In this document: piece by piece, positions 18,122 through 27,825 of the stretch
Position numbering within the stretch: position 1 is the first letter of the stretch
How the letters are laid out: each line of letters starts with the position of its first letter
Origin: Chryseobacterium nakagawai
Lineage (GTDB): Bacteria; Bacteroidota; Bacteroidia; Flavobacteriales; Weeksellaceae
Direction of reading: 5' to 3'
Assembly (NCBI RefSeq): GCF_900637665.1
Contig: NZ_LR134386.1
Span: 4,456,501 to 4,520,500 of the forward strand
Length of the DNA: 64,000 nucleotides
The notes under the pieces: model-generated
The model's input: only the letters and a program-made list of their open reading frames with translations
What the model was told of the DNA's origin: nothing
The model's database searches: none
Program-made: the position numbers and the translations under genes

Positions 18122-19099
18122 CTATTCAGGATTGAAAGATTCTTCTATAAATCTTATATATTCCTTCGTAGTATGATACAGCATATCATAATAGAAATAA
18201 GCATGGCGCTTATAATCATCTGAAAACTCATCCGTATTATACAATCTTATAGTACCATTATCTAGAAAATCTTTCCTTGTTCCATTATCCATAACAATTT
18301 CAATATCGTTGACATCATTAATTGTTTTAGATCCAAAGAACCACCAAAAAGAAAATGCTGGAGGATCAAAATATGGGTGCATAAACTTTTCAAAAACAAC
18401 AGTTTTATATATTTTTTTTGTGCCATTTTTTTCGAAGATAATTAGCCTATATTCTGGGGCTTCCCATGATCCTTTTCTAAAATTAATTTTACATGATTGA
18501 TAATCCGTTTCTATACCTATTAAATATTTTCCTTTAAAAGGCTTATATTTTATAATGGTTTTTCCAAAAACAATTTTTTCAGAAAATTCTGCAAACTTTA
18601 AATCTAATAAATTCTGATAATAAAGTATCCATCCTTTTACATTGAAGAAGGGACTATTTATCAATATATTATAAAGTTTTTTTTCATCAACTATTTTGTC
18701 TTCAAAACAATTGAATTGACATATTTTTTGATAAGATTCTTCCTCTTTGGGATCCGCCCAAAATACTTCCTTTGAAAAATTCTCTTTTTCAGTTTTTAAA
18801 GGCGTTAATATTCTAGAATTGTCAATAGTTCTACCTAAATTATCAGTTCCCAAGACTTGGTACCCCCCCATTTTATTTTCAAACCTTACTGTATCATAAT
18901 CAATAAAGAACTCTAGATGTGATAATCTTTCCTTAAGAAATTCAATATGATCATTTAAATCACCATATTTAATTCTAGGATCTAGGATACATATAAATAA
19001 ACTACTTTCTAAACATTTTTTTTGATTTTCAAGAATATATTGAAGTGTTTCATCTACAAACTTTTTCCCGTCTAATTCTATATGTGCAAATTCGTTCAT
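18122..19099 (-). CDS. Putative cytoplasmic immunity protein B
   Basis: This 325-residue protein has no signal peptide (MNEFAHIELDGKKFVDETL). It is acidic and aromatic-rich and has no paralogue in the window. I do not recognise a family. It begins 11 bases after the stop of tip B, the position held by immunity genes in each of the other cassettes. The lack of an export signal contrasts with immunity proteins A, A', C and C', and suggests that toxin B acts in the cytoplasm, which would fit a nuclease. An alternative is an unrelated gene trapped in the array. Confidence 0.55.
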   Translation of the reverse strand: MNEFAHIELDGKKFVDETLQYILENQKKCLESSLFICILDPRIKYGDLNDHIEFLKERLSHLEFFIDYDTVRFENKMGGYQVLGTDNLGRTIDNSRILTPLKTEKENFSKEVFWADPKEEESYQKICQFNCFEDKIVDEKKLYNILINSPFFNVKGWILYYQNLLDLKFAEFSEKIVFGKTIIKYKPFKGKYLIGIETDYQSCKINFRKGSWEAPEYRLIIFEKNGTKKIYKTVVFEKFMHPYFDPPAFSFWWFFGSKTINDVNDIEIVMDNGTRKDFLDNGTIRLYNTDEFSDDYKRHAYFYYDMLYHTTKEYIRFIEESFNPE

Positions 19100-19110
19100 A
19101 AATTTATTTA

Positions 19111-20181
19111 TTAATTAGGAATCAATCTGATAAGGACATTTAAAACAATTAAGGCTACAGCTAAACCCGTTCCCATTTGATTAGCTGTTTGAGACTGTGG
19201 CTGTCTTACTGGATCACGTTGACGATTTTGGCAGTTTATACAATTATAATAAATCATACCATCAGTCCCCATAGGAACAGTATAACTAAATTGATACCCT
19301 GTTATAAAATCAGTTACCAATTTACCATGTATCGGTGCTATAGGGGATCCTTGCGATGATCCCACATAAAACTTTTCATTTTTAAGCATTGTTAGGGCAT
19401 CAGCATATACCTGATTTTGATATTTCCCTTTCAATGAAAGCGACGACTCCATAAAATGTCTCATTGGCTTCAGTTCCCATACTGAATTAGTACCATTATT
19501 CATATAATACAAATCTGGTCTTAATTTAATATCCCATTTCCACATAGATTGAGTTCTTTCTGGAAACCAATTCTCCTGTAATCCAGGTGTAGTACTAAAA
19601 TAGTTAGCCATTGCTCTATGTGCATAAACTCCCATCAATTGTGGCGTTAAATCATATAATGATGATCTATTCTCATAATAATCAGGAGAGATTATATATT
19701 TGTTATTTTTACTTAAAATATCAGTTGAAGTAACTCTATTCTCAAATACGTTACCTGTATATGATATTCCACCAATAGTACCTCCTAGGAAATTACCACC
19801 ACTAAAAGCAGAATTTAATCCCCCTGAAACAATTCCTGGTAAGAAATTTTTAATGGCTCCTGCATTGCTGGCTATATTCCCCAATGCACCTGATACAGCG
19901 GCTCCGCCTATAGCCCCTCCTAGCACAGCACTCCATGTTCTTTCCCAATCCCATTTCCCAGGGTTCCAGTTTCCACCATTCGCAGCTACACCATTTAAAT
20001 ATCCCCCAACTAAGGCTCCGGCTGCCCACCACAAAAATTCTCCATTGGGATCATTGTACATCAGTGGATTATTCATTACATACCCATACTTATTGTAATT
20101 CTGGGTATTCATAGGATCCTGGATGTTTTCGTCGGTACTCAAAAACCTTCTGAGTATTGGGTCTTCTAACCTGCCATTCAT
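19111..20181 (-). CDS. Displaced RHS core-and-tip fragment B, PD-(D/E)XK-like toxin
   Basis: ATG 20181 opens 356 residues: end of the RHS core (MNGRLEDPILRRFLSTDENI to YNDPNGEF, residues 1-48), the conserved linker (49-145) and a distinct toxin tip. The tip has RPDL (Asp223), WELKP (Glu236, Lys238) and KYQNQVYADAL (Gln257), a good PD-(D/E)XK nuclease pattern. A hydrophobic tail GLAVALIVLNVLIRLI ends the protein. Homology to the full RHS gene continues upstream to about 20205 (EHFM), with a deletion and frame break. This fragment has its own ATG and could be expressed, or it may be a silent donor. Immunity gene B follows 11 bases later. Confidence 0.7.
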   Translation of the reverse strand: MNGRLEDPILRRFLSTDENIQDPMNTQNYNKYGYVMNNPLMYNDPNGEFLWWAAGALVGGYLNGVAANGGNWNPGKWDWERTWSAVLGGAIGGAAVSGALGNIASNAGAIKNFLPGIVSGGLNSAFSGGNFLGGTIGGISYTGNVFENRVTSTDILSKNNKYIISPDYYENRSSLYDLTPQLMGVYAHRAMANYFSTTPGLQENWFPERTQSMWKWDIKLRPDLYYMNNGTNSVWELKPMRHFMESSLSLKGKYQNQVYADALTMLKNEKFYVGSSQGSPIAPIHGKLVTDFITGYQFSYTVPMGTDGMIYYNCINCQNRQRDPVRQPQSQTANQMGTGLAVALIVLNVLIRLIPN

Positions 20182-20346
20182 GCCATAAAATGTTCATGGC
20201 GGGGATACTTTTGACTATTCGTTACCATCATTTATTTTAGTAATTTGATATCGTTCGTATCCGTAAATTAATATACATGTTGAGCTACATTTCCACTAAA
20301 GAACATAAAATTTCTCCTAGAACCTAGCGGTTTTAGTGAATCTGGA

Positions 20347-20380
20347 AAAAGCAGAAGCAGGAATTCCTGCTTTTGCTTTT
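20347..20380. terminator. Cassette-boundary hairpin after ImmA
   Basis: Near-perfect palindrome AAAAGCAGAAGCAGGAA / TTCCTGCTTTTGCTTTT (one G-T mismatch), 38 bases beyond the stop of the resident immunity gene. It probably terminates the RHS-ImmA transcript and marks the edge of the first displaced cassette. Confidence 0.7.
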
Positions 20381-20417
20381 ATTATTTAAGTAATTACTTT
20401 TATTTGATATTTTAATT

Positions 20418-21131
20418 TTAATCAAACATCCACTTTTTCTTCAAATAATATCCTTCAACTCTTTTATAAATCTTATTAAATGTTATATTTTTCCCTTTTA
20501 AAAGCTTTTCTTCTAATAAAATATTTAAGTCATAAAATGAATATGACCGATCCTCATAAAATAAGATGGGTTCAGTAAACGGATGAAAATACCATCTTTT
20601 ATTAAAACTCCATTCAGCATCTTGACAAAGCTTATGCAGGTCTTCGCCAATAAAATACAATGCAGGAACCAAAAGTTTCTTCTTATCCTCTTTGGATAAA
20701 GTTTTCGCCAGTTTTTCTGCATCACTGTAGAAAGTTTCTTCATTATAATCCAACCCAATATCCTTTAAAATTCTAATCATATTTTCCTTTGTGAAGCCCT
20801 CTTTATTCATCAGGTCTTTATACAAAAAATATGGAGTATTATTTTCAGGTAAAACAGGATAAGAATTGTTTTTAAGCATTTGCTCATACTTCTCTTTTGA
20901 TATAATTAAACAGCTTCCTCTGTCTATATTGGGAAATACAAATAATGTGTTGTCATCAACATAAAGCGAAGTAGCGCCATTATAATCAGAATATTCATGA
21001 TCCTTCATATTTCTGAAGTCATATTTTTTCGACTCTTCAAAAGTGATAGCCTTGTAATCCTGACCTGTATTATTCTGTGCTCCCATGATATTAAATTTAA
21101 CCATTAATATTAAAAAAAATAATGTTCTCAT
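20418..21131 (-). CDS. Putative exported immunity protein A of the resident RHS toxin
   Basis: ATG 21131 (MRTLFFLILMVKFNIMGAQ) gives a signal peptide and a start 8 bases after the RHS stop; the longer frame from 21176 would overlap the toxin gene and begin with non-signal sequence. It has 237 residues. It is paralogous to 16407-17108, strongest in the C-terminal half (KEGFTKENMIRIL, LYFIGEDLHKL, SYSFYDLNILLEEKLL, KRVEGYYLKKKWMFD). Immediate downstream position and co-variation with the tip support an immunity role. An exported antidote to a nuclease-like toxin is unusual, and may mean the toxin is neutralised in transit. No known family was recognised. Confidence 0.68.
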   Translation of the reverse strand: MRTLFFLILMVKFNIMGAQNNTGQDYKAITFEESKKYDFRNMKDHEYSDYNGATSLYVDDNTLFVFPNIDRGSCLIISKEKYEQMLKNNSYPVLPENNTPYFLYKDLMNKEGFTKENMIRILKDIGLDYNEETFYSDAEKLAKTLSKEDKKKLLVPALYFIGEDLHKLCQDAEWSFNKRWYFHPFTEPILFYEDRSYSFYDLNILLEEKLLKGKNITFNKIYKRVEGYYLKKKWMFD

Positions 21132-21139
21132 ATTATACT

Positions 21140-24100
21140 TTATTTTAGGATGACTGAATCCGTAGTGTCTGTCCATCTATAACTAAACCGGATGTGCATT
21201 GTGCCAGAAACCATTCTATAATATGCCCTATAATGAATAATACTGATATTCATTTTACTAGAAAGTTCATATAAGCTAGGCGCAACATAAGTATCTGAAG
21301 TTGTTCCTATCATAAGATTTCCTCTTCCTGCTTTTTGTACTGCATTACTAAATCCCATATAATTTAGCATTGAGGAAATTTGTCCTTGATTTGAACTGCT
21401 ATACAAAGTACCATCCATCGCTTTGACTTCTGCAAATGCTGCCCCATAATATGTCTTGAACTTAAATCTACTATCAAATTGCATATCGACAATATCAAAT
21501 ACCCCATCAGGTATTGTATTTCTGGGCCTATCTTTATACATTCCTTGAAATTTATTTTTATTACTAGTATAATTCAAGTTAGATAATTTAATTCTCATTA
21601 TACTATGAAATGCTTCTTCAAACTTAGTTCCAGCCTTTTGTTGTAGTTGTCCATAAGAACAATCTTCACAGAAATTAGATCTAACATAGCCTAACAGTAT
21701 GCTTTTTGTTAAACCTTCCCAATCATCTCCTGAATACTCATATCCTGGAGAAATAATATATTTGTAGCTAGTACTAATTCCATTTGTAGAAGTAATATTG
21801 TTGGTAAATACACTAGCAGAATAAGATAACCCACCAATAGCACCACCCAAAAAATTGCCACCACTAAAAGCAGAATTCAAACCTCCTGAAACAATTCCTG
21901 GTAAGAAGTTTTTAATGGCACCGCCATTATTTACTATATTCCCCAATGCTCCTGAAACAGCGGCTCCACCAATAGCACCTCCCAAAACTGCACTCCATGT
22001 TCTTTCCCAATCCCATTTTCCGGGGTTCCAGTTTCCACCATTAGCAGCTACGCCATTTAAATATCTACCTACTAAAGCTCCGGCTGCCCACCACAAAAAT
22101 TCTCCATCAGGATCGTTATACATCAGCGGGTTATTCATCACATACCCATACTTATTGTAATTCTGGGTATTCATAGGATCCTGAATATTTTCATCAGCAT
22201 TTAAAAACCTTCTGAGCAAAGGATCATATAACCTCCCGTTCATATGGATAATGCCCACTTCCATAAAATGTTCATGGCCGGTATACCCACGGTCAATAAG
22301 CCAATAATTTCCCTGAATAGTTGCCTTATCTGTAATGACGGGTGCGTTACCTAATTTTAGATGGGTAAAATTCCCCCACGCATCATAATGCCTTTGTTCC
22401 AGCTTGTTTCCGGCTTCATCACTAATGGCAAGGACACTTCCTATATAGTCTTTATGCAAAAACTTATAAGAACCGGAAGTCTCACCAAAGTTCTTCAAAT
22501 ATATGATATTAGATTCATACGGCCCTCCTTCAATATGCAGAATATGCTTTTCCAGCCCCGTAGACTGATCTCTCACCACTTCAAAGCTTCCATCTTCACT
22601 GTAAAACTTAGAGATTGCCAGCTGCCATTGAGGTACATTAGGATCCCAAATCCCGTCTCCATTTTTATCTAACTCAGAAACTCCCCCTGTGCTTTTTAGT
22701 CTTTCGATATCAACCCTCTGTCTCATATTCCCTAATCCATACCCAAAGTTGAGACGTGTCTTTTCTCCATGAACATACACCGGATCATTATTTTCATTAT
22801 AAAGAATAGTCTGAATCAGATCTCCCTTATAGTTTTGCGTTCCCGCTGAATTTAAGGTCATACCGGTGGGCTGATATATTTTCGCAGAATTGTCAAACTT
22901 CATTGTTCCTACAGCGTCATTTTCTGTAATCCTTCCTTTTACATCATATAGGTTCCTGCTTGCAGAGGGTTTAATTCCCGTTACCGGATCTGTCCAGTTA
23001 ACAAGACGGTTATTATCATCATAATCAAAAGATTCTTCAATATAAAAATCACCCATGGTTTTTCTGAACATCAATTCATTTTTGACCGCATCAAAAGCAT
23101 ACTGGATATTCAGAATTGGCTGCTGGAGAGAAGCCCCTTGTTTAGTTTCCTGAAGAAAACCAGTTGGATCATATCTATTGTAAATCTCAGATTCCCCTAG
23201 TTTAGCTTTTAAAACCTGTCCTTTTGCATTTGCGTCTTTCAGCTCCCAAAGAATCTTACCAGAATTCTTGTCTTTAATCTGATGGAGTTCTCCGTTCCAG
23301 GCGTTGTAGATGTTTTCTATAGCAACCTTAGTTAAGATTCCGCCAGACTGTACTTCTTTTTCGTAAGAAACGACCTTTCCCTTATCATCAAAGGTAATCC
23401 CTTTTTCAGTATAGGTTTTTCCATTGCTATTTTCAGTTGAGGAAATTAATCTTCCCTGCGGATCATAGGTTAAAACAGTGCTAAAGGTCTGGCCTTTAAC
23501 CGTACCTGATTTGCCAGTAATCTGTCCTTTTCCATTATAAGTAAAAGAAATAGTTTTATTGGTTGTCTGTCCGTTATCTATCGTAGAAAATTCTTTCTGC
23601 GAAATTAGCTGCCCTAAAGTATTATAAGTATATTCTTTACTTCCTTTCGGACTTATCGTTTTCTTAGGCAGGCCAAAACCTGTATACTCATATTTATAGA
23701 TGCCATTTGACGGATCATTAAATTCAGACTTTCGCCCCCATGCGTCATATTTCGTAGTCACAACATTTTCTGCATATTTCGCTTGCGTCTGGTCCCCTGA
23801 AGCATTATAGGAAAACTGTATTGTTCCTCCTTTGTCAGTGGAAGATTTTACGTTACCTAAAGCATCCTTGATTTTGGATGTGACCCTTCCATACCCGCTT
23901 AATTCCGTAACAGTTGTTGTAAGACCTGAAACAACAGTCTCAGACCGCATACCGGTAAATGCTGTAACCTTTACTTTGGCAGGGAAAACAGAATCGTCAT
24001 ACTCCATCACATTCCATTGGCTCGCATTTTCCCTTTCAAAATAGGGTTCCGATTCTATGACTTTTCTACCCAAGATATCATATTGGGTTTCTTTGGAAAT

Positions 24101-27100
24101 GTACTGTCCCTGCATCGAAGCTTTAGCAGAAACTTTGTACTCTTGCCCCAATCTGTTAGTGAAAGTTTTTGATACATCACCATCCGGTTTGTTTTGAGTT
24201 ACAGTGGTATTGGAATTACTATCCCTATCATAGGCATACGTCGTCATTCCGGTTAAATTGGTTTTAGAGGTCAATAATTTCCCCCATGCATCATAGGTGC
24301 TACTTACAGTATTTCCCATCGGATCTGTTTGGGTAAGGAGCTGCCCCCAATCATTATAAGTTAATTGAGTCTCCAGACCCAAATTATCGGTCTTCTTTAT
24401 AACAAACCTTCCTTTTGCGTCAAATTCGGTTTTTGAAGTTTCTGTCTGGGAATCCACACTATTGGCAGTCACTTTTTGAAGTACATTTCCAAACCCGTCG
24501 TACTGAAAGGTATCCAGAAGATATCCTGTATTGTCAGTGTTCCATTTTTTTATCGTTTTCAGATTCGTATTTTCATAGGTATATTCCTCCTTACCCGATT
24601 TGGTATCATTATATGCCTGAACAACGTCCGTTTTAGATTTCAAGCGCCCGATATAATAATCTTTACCTGCTCCTGTAGGGTTATTATTATAATCATAAGC
24701 AGAAGTCTTTAAAGAAAATCCAGCATTGATATTCGAAGTATTTTGCACCGGAAGATAATATTCTCCATAAGTGATTGTACTTTCAGCGGTAATACCTGTT
24801 AAAAAGTCCTTTCCTTTATTGATTTTAGGAAGAATTACAGTAACCACCTTAGCTCTATCAGCATTCGAAACAGTGGTTATCAGCTGTCCGTTCAAGAGTT
24901 TATCAACTTGATAGGTGGTAGACTTAAAGCTTAATAACTGGGTATTATTTTCAGAAATATCGGCCGGAAATATCTTAGTTTCATCATTGGTTCTAATTGA
25001 CCATTCTTTAATCGGGATACCTTCATTTGTAGGATCAATTTCAACGCCGGACCATACTTTAGTATTTTCAAATCCATCTGCGTACCATGAGCTGAGGGCT
25101 GTTTTTCTGAATCCAATCATTCCTCTTCCAAGGATGTTTGAGGTAAGCCCTCTATACCTGAAATCCTGCTTCACCTTTTTATCCGTCGCCGTAGACTGGG
25201 TAAGACCCGAAACAACGTACATTCCCACGGATTGGCTAACCTGAACATACGGATAGTTTTCTGTTTGAGAAACATCATATAATCCCGGGTTTATGCTTCT
25301 ATCCAACTGCTTATACGTAATATTCGTCGTTATCCCTCCTTGTGAGATACTTTGGATACGGGCTTCTTTAGAAATATCATAATAAGAATGATAGGATATT
25401 AGCTGCTCTACACCAGCTGCATATCCAACAGCAGGAACCATTGAAACTAATAAAAATTGCCGAAGCATCGCTCCTGTCCATTGGTCCACAGACAGACCTA
25501 CTTTATCAGTTTCATTGACTGCCAGCTCTGCATCAATATTGCTGGAATTTAAATACAGAATAGTATTATTTGGATAAGGTTGGCTATCGCTGGCAGGAGG
25601 GTTTCCCCCACCTCCAAAAGTTGAGAATACATTTACCGTCGTGCCACGAACCCTCAGGTATCTTACCCCTTGGTTACTATCCTGAATATGGTCTTTCAGA
25701 TACATTCTATCCGAAGTAAGGCGAATAAGTTCTGCTTTTCCATCATTATTAATATCATAGGCAACATAAGTTCTAGGGTTCAATACATCTATTCTATCAT
25801 TTGGGTCCTTAGTCACTACCCTGTTTTTTCTCGGTTTCTCAAAATTTACAGTATTATCTATGAAACCATTCCCTTTTGAAGTATAGAGATACCAAAGAGG
25901 CGAATCATCTGAACTGGGTACCATGATATCACTAAGACCATCCCCATTATAATCTCCAACCACACAGTCTTCCCAAAGACCGAGCAAGCTTTGATTGTTC
26001 ACTGAGTTTATTGGATAAGGAGCTACTTCAGAAGTATACTTTCCCTGAAGGTTTTTCTGAAAAGTAATAAGGAATGGTTTCTTATTCTGATCCAATTTCA
26101 GGAAGTCAAATATCCCATCTCCGTTAAAGTCACCGACTCTGTGAGTAGTAAATACATCCTTATCCCTCTTTTCAAAATCAGGATAAAGATTTAAAAGGTA
26201 AAACCATTCGTTATTCGGGATCGATTCATCAGGGTCAATAACGTGGTACCTCATATAATAATTACACTCAAAAGGAAGTTTGTCAGAATTGTTTGCAGGT
26301 ATTGAGCTACACACCTTATCACTAAGCTTTAAAACCAATTCACTTAAACCATCACCATTGAAATCAACACCTGTTAACCCCCTAACTTCTGTTTTTGTTC
26401 CATTTTGGCTCGTTCCGGAAGTGTGGTCCCAACTTGCAGAGGGAATAACCTTTTTATAATCCAGATTCAATTGATTACTCCCTGTAAGGCTATAAAAAGA
26501 TAACTCCAGATCTTTTTTCGATGTAGAAGGATTAGTAACAGATTTATTGGTAACAAATCCCTGCCGGTTATGAATCAGGTTACCCTTTTTTAAATTAACG
26601 GCTGTGGCACCCTTAAAATCCGTTAGCGTAATGATGTTTCCTAAATAACTTGGAACTATTGCATTATATTTCGCATTATAGAGGTTACTGTACAGGTATA
26701 AACCGATCTGTTGTATGGTCTGTGATGTTGCAGAATGATATCTTAATAAATCAAGATTACCATCACCATCAAAATCGCCTACAAGGTCTTCCCCTTCCTT
26801 AGGCCTTAATGAAGAACTGGTTTCCCATGTTCTTATATTGGGATTGGGAAGATCCATTGATTTTTCATAAGTGAAAGTCACAGGATTGGCTTCTTCATTT
26901 TTGCCGTTTAAAATTGTTATTTTATCCAGATACCTGTAGCCTGTTTCCTGAAGGTCTTTTTTATAAGAAACATTATACTTTTTGTACTGCTGGCTGTTTG
27001 TCGATATGGTAATAGATGCTAGCAGCTTGGACTGTGAAAAGAGCATTCCTGCAACATAGGCAGTCTCAGGTATCGGTCTTGTAGTATAAGTAAATTCAAT

Positions 27101-27805
27101 CTTATTAAAATGTGGCGTATTCTGATCCTCATTTCCGCCCCATTCAACACTTTTGATAACAGCAACATTGTCCTCTAGCTGATAGTTGTATTTAACGGTA
27201 TTACCATTTGCATCTTTTGACTTTACAATATTATAATCAATAAAAGTTCGTGCCGTTGCCGATTCAGCAGACGTTTCTCCAAACCAGGCCTGGGAGCCGT
27301 CTTCAAAAGTAACTTCCCAATAAAAGGGCCCCTGTATCTGTCCGATCAGAGTCCCAAATGATTTTATCTTTATATTCGAATATTTTTCAGTCACATACTC
27401 TGCCCCATCTTTACCGTATTCACCTGATTTCAAAATTAAACGCTGTCCGTTAAAGCTGAAGTGGTCATAATAATCGAGCTTTACAGCTTTTTTAACGCCA
27501 TCTTTCTCCAAATTTTTCCCAACTCTCGAGATTGATGTAATTCCCGAAATATTCCATCCATAACCTGCCAGTCCGTTGCCGGCCCCGCTCACATAAACAA
27601 GGCTCATATTGGGTGCTGTATTTTTTACTCCGGGAGGAAGATCAATAGGTAATGTATATTGAAGCTGTCCCGCCTGGGTTACTTCTATATTTCCTTTGGT
27701 GTCGTGAAATTTTTGAGGGGATGAAGTCTGCGATAATCCTAAAATGGATATACAGGACAAGATAAAAGTAGAAAATAATTTTATTTTCTTGTTGTAATAT
27801 TTCAT
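21140..27805 (-). CDS. SpvB/FG-GAP/RHS-repeat polymorphic toxin, PD-(D/E)XK-like tip
   Basis: This 2221-residue secreted protein has a signal peptide (about 1-25, ending LGLSQ) and an SpvB-like N-terminal domain (QYTLPIDLPPGVKNTAPNMSL). FG-GAP/VCBS-type calcium motifs lie at about 340-690 (GDFDGDGNLD, VDFNGDGLSE, GDFNGDGIFD, GDYNGDGLSD, YDINNDGKAE). RHS/YD repeats lie at about 1060-1850, and the RHS core (HMNGRLYDPLLRRF to YNDPDGEF) at about 1855-1905. A Gly/Ala-rich linker and a ~210-residue toxin tip follow. Tip residues Glu2063, Pro2099-Asp2100, Glu2126-Val-Lys2128 and the following Gln fit a PD-(D/E)XK nuclease fold. RHS shells encapsulate and release such tips into rival cells. The export route beyond Sec is not visible; the neighbour upstream has a T9SS signal. 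Confidence 0.9.
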   Translation of the reverse strand: MKYYNKKIKLFSTFILSCISILGLSQTSSPQKFHDTKGNIEVTQAGQLQYTLPIDLPPGVKNTAPNMSLVYVSGAGNGLAGYGWNISGITSISRVGKNLEKDGVKKAVKLDYYDHFSFNGQRLILKSGEYGKDGAEYVTEKYSNIKIKSFGTLIGQIQGPFYWEVTFEDGSQAWFGETSAESATARTFIDYNIVKSKDANGNTVKYNYQLEDNVAVIKSVEWGGNEDQNTPHFNKIEFTYTTRPIPETAYVAGMLFSQSKLLASITISTNSQQYKKYNVSYKKDLQETGYRYLDKITILNGKNEEANPVTFTYEKSMDLPNPNIRTWETSSSLRPKEGEDLVGDFDGDGNLDLLRYHSATSQTIQQIGLYLYSNLYNAKYNAIVPSYLGNIITLTDFKGATAVNLKKGNLIHNRQGFVTNKSVTNPSTSKKDLELSFYSLTGSNQLNLDYKKVIPSASWDHTSGTSQNGTKTEVRGLTGVDFNGDGLSELVLKLSDKVCSSIPANNSDKLPFECNYYMRYHVIDPDESIPNNEWFYLLNLYPDFEKRDKDVFTTHRVGDFNGDGIFDFLKLDQNKKPFLITFQKNLQGKYTSEVAPYPINSVNNQSLLGLWEDCVVGDYNGDGLSDIMVPSSDDSPLWYLYTSKGNGFIDNTVNFEKPRKNRVVTKDPNDRIDVLNPRTYVAYDINNDGKAELIRLTSDRMYLKDHIQDSNQGVRYLRVRGTTVNVFSTFGGGGNPPASDSQPYPNNTILYLNSSNIDAELAVNETDKVGLSVDQWTGAMLRQFLLVSMVPAVGYAAGVEQLISYHSYYDISKEARIQSISQGGITTNITYKQLDRSINPGLYDVSQTENYPYVQVSQSVGMYVVSGLTQSTATDKKVKQDFRYRGLTSNILGRGMIGFRKTALSSWYADGFENTKVWSGVEIDPTNEGIPIKEWSIRTNDETKIFPADISENNTQLLSFKSTTYQVDKLLNGQLITTVSNADRAKVVTVILPKINKGKDFLTGITAESTITYGEYYLPVQNTSNINAGFSLKTSAYDYNNNPTGAGKDYYIGRLKSKTDVVQAYNDTKSGKEEYTYENTNLKTIKKWNTDNTGYLLDTFQYDGFGNVLQKVTANSVDSQTETSKTEFDAKGRFVIKKTDNLGLETQLTYNDWGQLLTQTDPMGNTVSSTYDAWGKLLTSKTNLTGMTTYAYDRDSNSNTTVTQNKPDGDVSKTFTNRLGQEYKVSAKASMQGQYISKETQYDILGRKVIESEPYFERENASQWNVMEYDDSVFPAKVKVTAFTGMRSETVVSGLTTTVTELSGYGRVTSKIKDALGNVKSSTDKGGTIQFSYNASGDQTQAKYAENVVTTKYDAWGRKSEFNDPSNGIYKYEYTGFGLPKKTISPKGSKEYTYNTLGQLISQKEFSTIDNGQTTNKTISFTYNGKGQITGKSGTVKGQTFSTVLTYDPQGRLISSTENSNGKTYTEKGITFDDKGKVVSYEKEVQSGGILTKVAIENIYNAWNGELHQIKDKNSGKILWELKDANAKGQVLKAKLGESEIYNRYDPTGFLQETKQGASLQQPILNIQYAFDAVKNELMFRKTMGDFYIEESFDYDDNNRLVNWTDPVTGIKPSASRNLYDVKGRITENDAVGTMKFDNSAKIYQPTGMTLNSAGTQNYKGDLIQTILYNENNDPVYVHGEKTRLNFGYGLGNMRQRVDIERLKSTGGVSELDKNGDGIWDPNVPQWQLAISKFYSEDGSFEVVRDQSTGLEKHILHIEGGPYESNIIYLKNFGETSGSYKFLHKDYIGSVLAISDEAGNKLEQRHYDAWGNFTHLKLGNAPVITDKATIQGNYWLIDRGYTGHEHFMEVGIIHMNGRLYDPLLRRFLNADENIQDPMNTQNYNKYGYVMNNPLMYNDPDGEFLWWAAGALVGRYLNGVAANGGNWNPGKWDWERTWSAVLGGAIGGAAVSGALGNIVNNGGAIKNFLPGIVSGGLNSAFSGGNFLGGAIGGLSYSASVFTNNITSTNGISTSYKYIISPGYEYSGDDWEGLTKSILLGYVRSNFCEDCSYGQLQQKAGTKFEEAFHSIMRIKLSNLNYTSNKNKFQGMYKDRPRNTIPDGVFDIVDMQFDSRFKFKTYYGAAFAEVKAMDGTLYSSSNQGQISSMLNYMGFSNAVQKAGRGNLMIGTTSDTYVAPSLYELSSKMNISIIHYRAYYRMVSGTMHIRFSYRWTDTTDSVILK

Positions 27806-27825
27806 GATTTCAAATTGTGTTTTTA

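Noticed and set aside
19700..20098. Repeated plus-strand ORFs opposite the RHS linker (also 14453-14716, 16111-16305 and 21855-22160), all with MPPLKAEF- or APALLAIFPNAP-like sequence.
   Set aside because: They recur only because the linker DNA itself is repeated; they are antisense frames of the RHS linker with Pro/Ala-rich, unnatural composition.
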